A stretch of 5,961 bases of DNA from an uncultured Pseudomonadota bacterium. Its GTDB lineage: Bacteria > Pseudomonadota > Gammaproteobacteria > Burkholderiales > Methylophilaceae. The DNA is taken from NCBI GenBank assembly GCA_903860085.1, contig CAIOPD010000142.1, positions 1 through 5,961 of the forward strand. The letters are read 5' to 3'. The notes below the pieces were generated by a model that had not been told where the DNA came from, made no database searches, and worked only from the letters and a program-made list of their open reading frames with translations. The position numbers and the translations under genes were made by a program. Positions 5,147-5,961 of this stretch are shown piece after piece. Position 1 is the stretch's first letter. Every line of letters starts with the position of its first letter.

Positions 5147-5961
5147 ATGACAGAAACAGTAAATTTAGACAGTAGCAGTCCCCTAGGTTTTAAAGACCTA
5201 GGATTAGCGCCAGAACTTCTTAAGGCGTTGACTGATTCTGGTTATACCACTCCCACGCCAATTCAAGCGCAAGCCATTCCGGTTGCGCTGGTTGGGGCTG
5301 ATTTAATGGCAGGCGCGCAAACTGGCACAGGTAAAACTGCGGCTTTTGCGTTGCCATTGCTACAAAAATTACTGCCGCATGCAAACAACGGTGCTTCACC
5401 TGCAAAACACCCAGTACGCGCGTTGATTTTAACGCCAACACGCGAACTGGCAATACAGGTAGAAGAAAGTGTAAAAGCCTATGCAAAACATACGCCGCTA
5501 CGCTCACTGGTGGTGTATGGCGGTGTTGATATCAGAACACAAACGCCACATTTAAAAACTGGCGTTGAAATCTTGGTAGCCACTCCGGGTCGTTTGTTGG
5601 ATCATATTGAACAAAAAACAGTACAGCTTAATCAAGTACAAATCTTAGTACTAGATGAAGCCGATAGAATGTTGGACATGGGCTTTATGCCTGATTTGAA
5701 AAGAATTTTGGCGTTGCTACCAAAGCAGCGTCAGAATTTAATGTTCTCTGCGACCTTCTCCAATGAGATTAAACGCTTAGCCGATGATTTCTTAACCAAA
5801 CCACAGCTAATTGAAGTTGCACGCAGTAACGCCACGAACGACAACGTGACACAAAAAGTGTATCAAGTTGCGCAAAGTGATAAAGAAGCACTGCTGATTC
5901 AGCTATTAAAAGCTGCCGAAGCCAAACAGGTGATTATATTCACCAAAACCAAGATTACTGC
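5147..5961 (+). CDS. rhlE: ATP-dependent RNA helicase RhlE, N-terminal 271 codons (cut by the right edge)
   Basis: An open frame begins at the ATG at 5147 and runs off the window without a stop. The product opens MTETVNLDSSSPLGFKDLGL. It carries the Q motif (Phe15, Gln40 in GYTTPTPIQ), motif I AQTGTGKT (57-64), Ia PTRELA (97-102), Ib TPGR (146-149), II DEAD (170-173), III SAT (201-203) and the start of motif IV VIIFTKTK (262-269). The FSNEIKRLADDFL....IEVAR pattern after motif III is characteristic of RhlE, which works on ribosomal RNA maturation together with other DEAD-box proteins. It lies 26 nt after the upstream helicase stop with no terminator between, so co-transcription is likely. The Shine-Dalgarno is weak. 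Motifs V and VI and any tail are outside the window. It is clearly paralogous to the upstream helicase but diverged throughout, so not a recent duplicate. Confidence 0.93.
   Translation, partial: MTETVNLDSSSPLGFKDLGLAPELLKALTDSGYTTPTPIQAQAIPVALVGADLMAGAQTGTGKTAAFALPLLQKLLPHANNGASPAKHPVRALILTPTRELAIQVEESVKAYAKHTPLRSLVVYGGVDIRTQTPHLKTGVEILVATPGRLLDHIEQKTVQLNQVQILVLDEADRMLDMGFMPDLKRILALLPKQRQNLMFSATFSNEIKRLADDFLTKPQLIEVARSNATNDNVTQKVYQVAQSDKEALLIQLLKAAEAKQVIIFTKTKIT
5182..5202 (+). repeat. Perfect inverted repeat at the start of rhlE
   Basis: CCTAGGT (5182-5188) and ACCTAGG (5196-5202) form a perfect 7-bp stem with a 7-nt loop, covering codons 12-19 of rhlE, about 35 nt after the ATG. A hairpin here could slow early elongation or influence translation of the second gene. 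Each arm contains CCTAGG, and the CTAG tetranucleotide is generally rare in proteobacteria. Confidence 0.6.

Noticed and set aside
5220..5507. Minus-strand 95-codon ORF
   Set aside because: It is antisense to the conserved RhlE core and has no recognisable features.

Overview
The window looks like the chromosome of a moderately AT-rich betaproteobacterium. The protein style (TypA, and a tandem of RhlE-type DEAD-box helicases with the betaproteobacterial GYTTPT.IQAQAIP signature) would suit a Methylophilaceae/Methylotenera-like organism. That placement is inferred from sequence character, not from a database search.

Layout, left to right. Positions 1-97 are the left end of an IS3-family insertion sequence: its terminal inverted repeat plus the first 12 codons of its transposase OrfA, on the minus strand. 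It has inserted into a minus-strand gene for a membrane sensor protein (host part 98-704). That gene keeps its first transmembrane helix and periplasmic four-helix-bundle sensor region but is cut inside its second transmembrane helix. Positions 705-956 are AT-rich and non-coding. A clear intrinsic terminator (957-988) ends the next gene, typA/bipA (1020-2825, minus), a complete translational GTPase.

typA is divergent from a plus-strand pair of DEAD-box RNA helicase genes. Two back-to-back sigma70-type promoters lie between them, with -35 boxes about 20 bp apart. The typA promoter gives a short leader. The helicase promoter (TTGACT-16-TATACT) lies about 350 nt upstream of the start codon, so the first helicase mRNA should carry a long leader. 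This leader is packed with inverted repeats, the last of which would pair with the Shine-Dalgarno sequence. The first helicase (3288-5120, TTG start, 610 aa) has an intact helicase core and a 228-residue RGG/RGD-rich disordered tail. The second (5147 to the right edge) is an RhlE ortholog, cut by the window end, 26 nt downstream and probably in the same operon.

TypA/BipA and RhlE/SrmB/CsdA-type helicases are all known to act in ribosome (50S) assembly, especially in the cold. The typA-helicase block can therefore be read as a small ribosome-biogenesis and cold-adaptation locus. The most interesting elements are the structured helicase leader and the IS insertion that fuses a sensor gene to a transposase gene. 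No CRISPR array, tRNA or rRNA was seen.
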